Assembly (NCBI GenBank): GCA_047975265.1
Contig: JBKEDE010000027.1
Span: forward strand, 1 to 17,126
Length of the DNA: 17,126 nt
Origin: UJ101 sp047975265
GTDB lineage: Bacteria; Bacteroidota; Bacteroidia; Flavobacteriales; UJ101
Direction of reading: 5' to 3'
Part shown: piece by piece, positions 15,073 through 17,126 of the stretch
How positions within the stretch are numbered: the first letter of the stretch is position 1
Layout of the letters: each line of letters begins with the position of its first letter
Notes under the pieces: model-generated
Told to the model about the DNA's origin: nothing
Seen by the model: the letters and a program-made list of their open reading frames with translations, nothing else
The model's database searches: none
Program-made: the position numbers and the translations under genes

Positions 15073-16350
15073 TCAATAACTATATTTTCCCTTCCACCGT
15101 TTTTTAAGAAACTCCAATGCTTGTTTTTCTCTATTGTTATCAGCCGGTTTATATAACGCTGTTCCACTAATTTCTTCCGGCAAAAATTCCTGATCTACAA
15201 AATGCAAAGGATAATCATGAGCATACCGATATCCTTTCCCATAGTCAAGCTCCTTCATCAATTGAGTAGGAGCATTTCTTAAATGCAAAGGAACCGATAA
15301 ATCCCCCCTATCTCTCACCAATTGCTGAGCCTCATTAATAGCCCTATAAGTAGAATTACTTTTTGGAGAAGTTGCCAAATAAATCACACATTGACTTAAA
15401 ATAATACGAGATTCAGGATAACCAATTGTAGTAACCGCTTGAAACGTGTTATTAGCCATAATAAGAGCCGTAGGATTTGCATTTCCAATATCTTCAGAAG
15501 CTAAAATTAACAACCGACGTGCAATAAATTTAACATCCTCACCTCCCTCAATCATACGTGCCAGCCAATAAACAGCCGCATTAGGGTCGGAACCCCGTAC
15601 AGACTTAATAAACGCCGAAATAATATCGTAATGTTGTTCTCCCGTCTTGTCATATAACGCCATATTCTGCTGAATACTACGCAATACAAGCTGGTCTGTA
15701 ACCTTTATGGGATTTAAACTTGACAAATTGTTTACAACCAATTCCAGTCCGTTTAATAATTTCCGTGCATCCCCTCCTGAAAATCTCAACAAAGCTTCTG
15801 TTTCAACAAGTTGTATATTCAATTTCTTTAACTCAACATCTTCTTTAATCGCTTTTTTTAACAAATGATTCAAATCCTCTTTTGAAAAATGATTTAAAAC
15901 ATAAACCTGACAACGTGAAAGAAGAGCCGGAACTACTTCAAAATTAGGATTTTCCGTTGTAGCACCGATTAACGTTATCCATCCCTTTTCTACAGCTCCT
16001 AAAAGAGAATCTTGTTGCAATTTATTAAACCGATGAATTTCATCAATAAACAAAATAGCATTCTTCCCCGAAAATAAGTTTTGGTTTTTAGCCTTATCAA
16101 TAATCTCCCGTACATCCTTCACTCCTGAACTTATGGCACTCAATTGAAAAAAAGGGCGTTCCGAAGTTTCTGCCACTATTTGTGCCAAAGCAGTTTTTCC
16201 GGTTCCGGGAGGTCCCCAAAAAATCATAGATGGAATCATATCTTTTTCTAATACTTTTTTTATAATTCCATTTTTACCCGTTAAATGATTTTGTGCTAAA
16301 TAATCTATTAATCTTTTGGGACGCATTCTTTCAGCTAATGGTTGACTCAT
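15073..16350 (-). CDS. rarA: Replication-associated recombination protein A (RarA/MgsA), AAA+ ATPase
   Basis: This cytoplasmic AAA+ ATPase of the clamp-loader clade acts at stalled or collapsed replication forks (E. coli RarA/MgsA, yeast Mgs1, human WRNIP1). At 425 residues it is of family length. Walker A is GPPGTGKT (46-53), Walker B is ILFIDE (99-104) followed by HRFNKLQQDSLL, and sensor 1 is LIGATTENPNF (127-137). Arg146 in LLSRC is the arginine-finger position, and the sensor 2 region reads GGDARKLLNGLE. The C-terminal tetramerisation domain contains RGSDPNAAVYWLARM, EDIGNANPTAL and NAPTQLMKELDYGKGYRYAHD, all hallmarks. It begins with MSQPLAERMRPKRLIDY, the standard start. Its tail faces recR; the DUF1287 gene on the same strand lies 66 bases upstream, with a separate promoter for rarA between. 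Confidence 0.97.
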   Translation of the reverse strand: MSQPLAERMRPKRLIDYLAQNHLTGKNGIIKKVLEKDMIPSMIFWGPPGTGKTALAQIVAETSERPFFQLSAISSGVKDVREIIDKAKNQNLFSGKNAILFIDEIHRFNKLQQDSLLGAVEKGWITLIGATTENPNFEVVPALLSRCQVYVLNHFSKEDLNHLLKKAIKEDVELKKLNIQLVETEALLRFSGGDARKLLNGLELVVNNLSSLNPIKVTDQLVLRSIQQNMALYDKTGEQHYDIISAFIKSVRGSDPNAAVYWLARMIEGGEDVKFIARRLLILASEDIGNANPTALIMANNTFQAVTTIGYPESRIILSQCVIYLATSPKSNSTYRAINEAQQLVRDRGDLSVPLHLRNAPTQLMKELDYGKGYRYAHDYPLHFVDQEFLPEEISGTALYKPADNNREKQALEFLKKRWKGKYSY

Positions 16351-16372
16351 TTTAAATCTATTTTCTCTTTTT

Positions 16373-16404
16373 CAAAGATAATCAAACATTGCACATTTTC
16401 CCAA
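16373..16404 (-). promoter_or_regulatory. Promoter of rarA
   Basis: Minus strand: TTG (16404-16402), 21 bases, TATCTTTG (16380-16373), a consensus -7 box. The leader to the ATG at 16350 would be about 15-20 bases. Confidence 0.65.
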
Positions 16405-16416
16405 TCTTACACTTTT

Positions 16417-16995
16417 CTATTTATATCTATAATGTCCTATGATTTGATACCTAAAAAGACAATCCTCTAAAACCTGCCCTGCTCCAATATTGTGAACAAT
16501 TAAGTATCTTTTTCCATCATTAGATTTTTGATTAACCACCATTCCAATATGTGTTAAACCGTTACTCAAAAGCCAACTAACCACATCACCCGGAAAGTAA
16601 TCATTAGGATTTTGAATGATTTCCAATGTAGCTCCTTTTCGTTTAAAAAATGTCATTAGATTAGGTACTCGCCTGTGGTCAATATTTTTATCAGTAATTT
16701 TGAGTCCCCAATTTTTAGGGTATTGATTAAAGTTCGCTTTCATATCTTCATGAACCAACCGTTGTAAATCAATTCCAATTTTTCGATAGGCTCTGATGAT
16801 TACATCCGTACAAACACCTTTATCAGCAGGCACATCACCGTTTGGATAGCTGATTGAAAAATAACTCGGGTCATACGTTACTTTTTGCTTTGTTAATTCA
16901 ATAGCATAATCAGACACGCTCTTTTGTTGGGTGCTTACCTGTGAAAAAGAAAGGCAGCCTATAATTAAAAATATTATCAGAAGTGTTTTTTTCAT
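16417..16995 (-). CDS. Exported DUF1287-family protein (YijF-like)
   Basis: This 192-residue protein has an N-terminal signal (MKKTLLIIFLIIGCLSFSQ). Cleavage is most likely after the FSQ region near residue 19. IIGC at 11-14 could also be read as a lipobox, though the hydrophobic stretch would be short. The mature part matches DUF1287, the family of E. coli YijF. It has GVCTDVIIRAYRKIGIDLQRLVHEDM (60-85, invariant-looking Cys62), the NWGLKITDKNIDHRRVPNL region, PGDVVSWLLSNGLTHIGMVV (135-154, with His149), and LIVHNIGAG (165-173). The Cys...His...His/Asn layout resembles NlpC/P60-like cysteine hydrolases, so a cell-wall or peptide hydrolase role is plausible but unproven. It lies 66 bases upstream of rarA, probably without functional linkage. 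Confidence 0.85.
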   Translation of the reverse strand: MKKTLLIIFLIIGCLSFSQVSTQQKSVSDYAIELTKQKVTYDPSYFSISYPNGDVPADKGVCTDVIIRAYRKIGIDLQRLVHEDMKANFNQYPKNWGLKITDKNIDHRRVPNLMTFFKRKGATLEIIQNPNDYFPGDVVSWLLSNGLTHIGMVVNQKSNDGKRYLIVHNIGAGQVLEDCLFRYQIIGHYRYK

Positions 16996-17126
16996 AAAAT
17001 TTGATTAATAGTATGATATAAACCGATTGAGGGTAAATATACAACAATTTTTATTGGCTATTTTTTAAGTATCTTTTAAAGTTCTTATTATGATGTTGTG
17101 AAACGGCTTTATGAAGAAGAAATAAA

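Noticed and set aside
14907..15107. 66-codon plus-strand frame starting with TTG right after recR
   Set aside because: Low-complexity, Tyr/Thr/Asn-rich translation, TTG start, no promoter of its own, and it overlaps the end of the well-supported rarA gene on the other strand.
17098..17126. Possible start of a plus-strand gene (GTG then AAACGGCTTTATGAAGAAG)
   Set aside because: Only nine complete codons are inside the window, the start codon is GTG, and no good promoter precedes it; it cannot be supported without more sequence.

Overview
The window is a stretch of AT-rich chromosome (roughly one third G+C by eye) from a member of the Bacteroidetes, most likely class Flavobacteriia. Four things point there. 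Promoters follow the Bacteroidetes pattern (TTG, about 19-21 bases, then TAnnTTTG). There is a lipoprotein-type BamA/TamA homologue (TamL). Envelope proteins of PorT-like and OmpA-lipoprotein type are present. The fructose-bisphosphate aldolase, branching enzyme and DUF1287 protein also fit this group. I cannot name the genus. Almost everything is recognisable as core housekeeping or envelope functions. I found no tRNA, rRNA, CRISPR array, phage or secretion cluster.

Left part (1-6970): the window opens inside an IS982-family transposase on the minus strand. It is followed by a secreted outer-membrane beta-barrel protein that ends in a perfect-palindrome terminator. Next comes a divergent pair, a SpoU-family RNA 2'-O-ribose methyltransferase (-) and the outer-membrane assembly lipoprotein TamL (+). 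Their start regions lie 22 bases apart, so each promoter intrudes on the other gene. The tamL reading frame has no ATG start and probably begins at TTG. Downstream on the plus strand are class II fructose-bisphosphate aldolase, an OmpA/MotB-like peptidoglycan-binding lipoprotein with a coiled coil, and a small exported protein of unknown function. Each has its own promoter signal, and hairpin terminators end the last two.

Middle (6988-12356, all minus): a full-length one-chain glycine decarboxylase P-protein (GcvP) and, upstream of it, a two-gene unit. That unit is a glycogen/alpha-glucan branching enzyme followed 25 bases later by an ElaA-type GNAT acetyltransferase. The acetyltransferase is split by a -1 frameshift at a five-A run. 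The branching enzyme resembles the eukaryotic-type (GBE1-like) lineage and has no other glycogen gene beside it.

Right part (12357-17126): a 416-base gap with no convincing gene, a sodium:solute symporter (-), and recR (+) diverging from the symporter. recR converges on rarA/mgsA (-), and an exported DUF1287 protein (-) lies beyond. recR and RarA both handle stalled or gapped replication, but they sit tail to tail and are not an operon.

No obviously new multi-gene system is visible. The points most worth checking are the split ElaA gene, the TTG-started tamL with an extremely short leader, the IS982 end next to a porin-like gene, and two non-coding gaps that may hold dispersed repeats or gene remnants.
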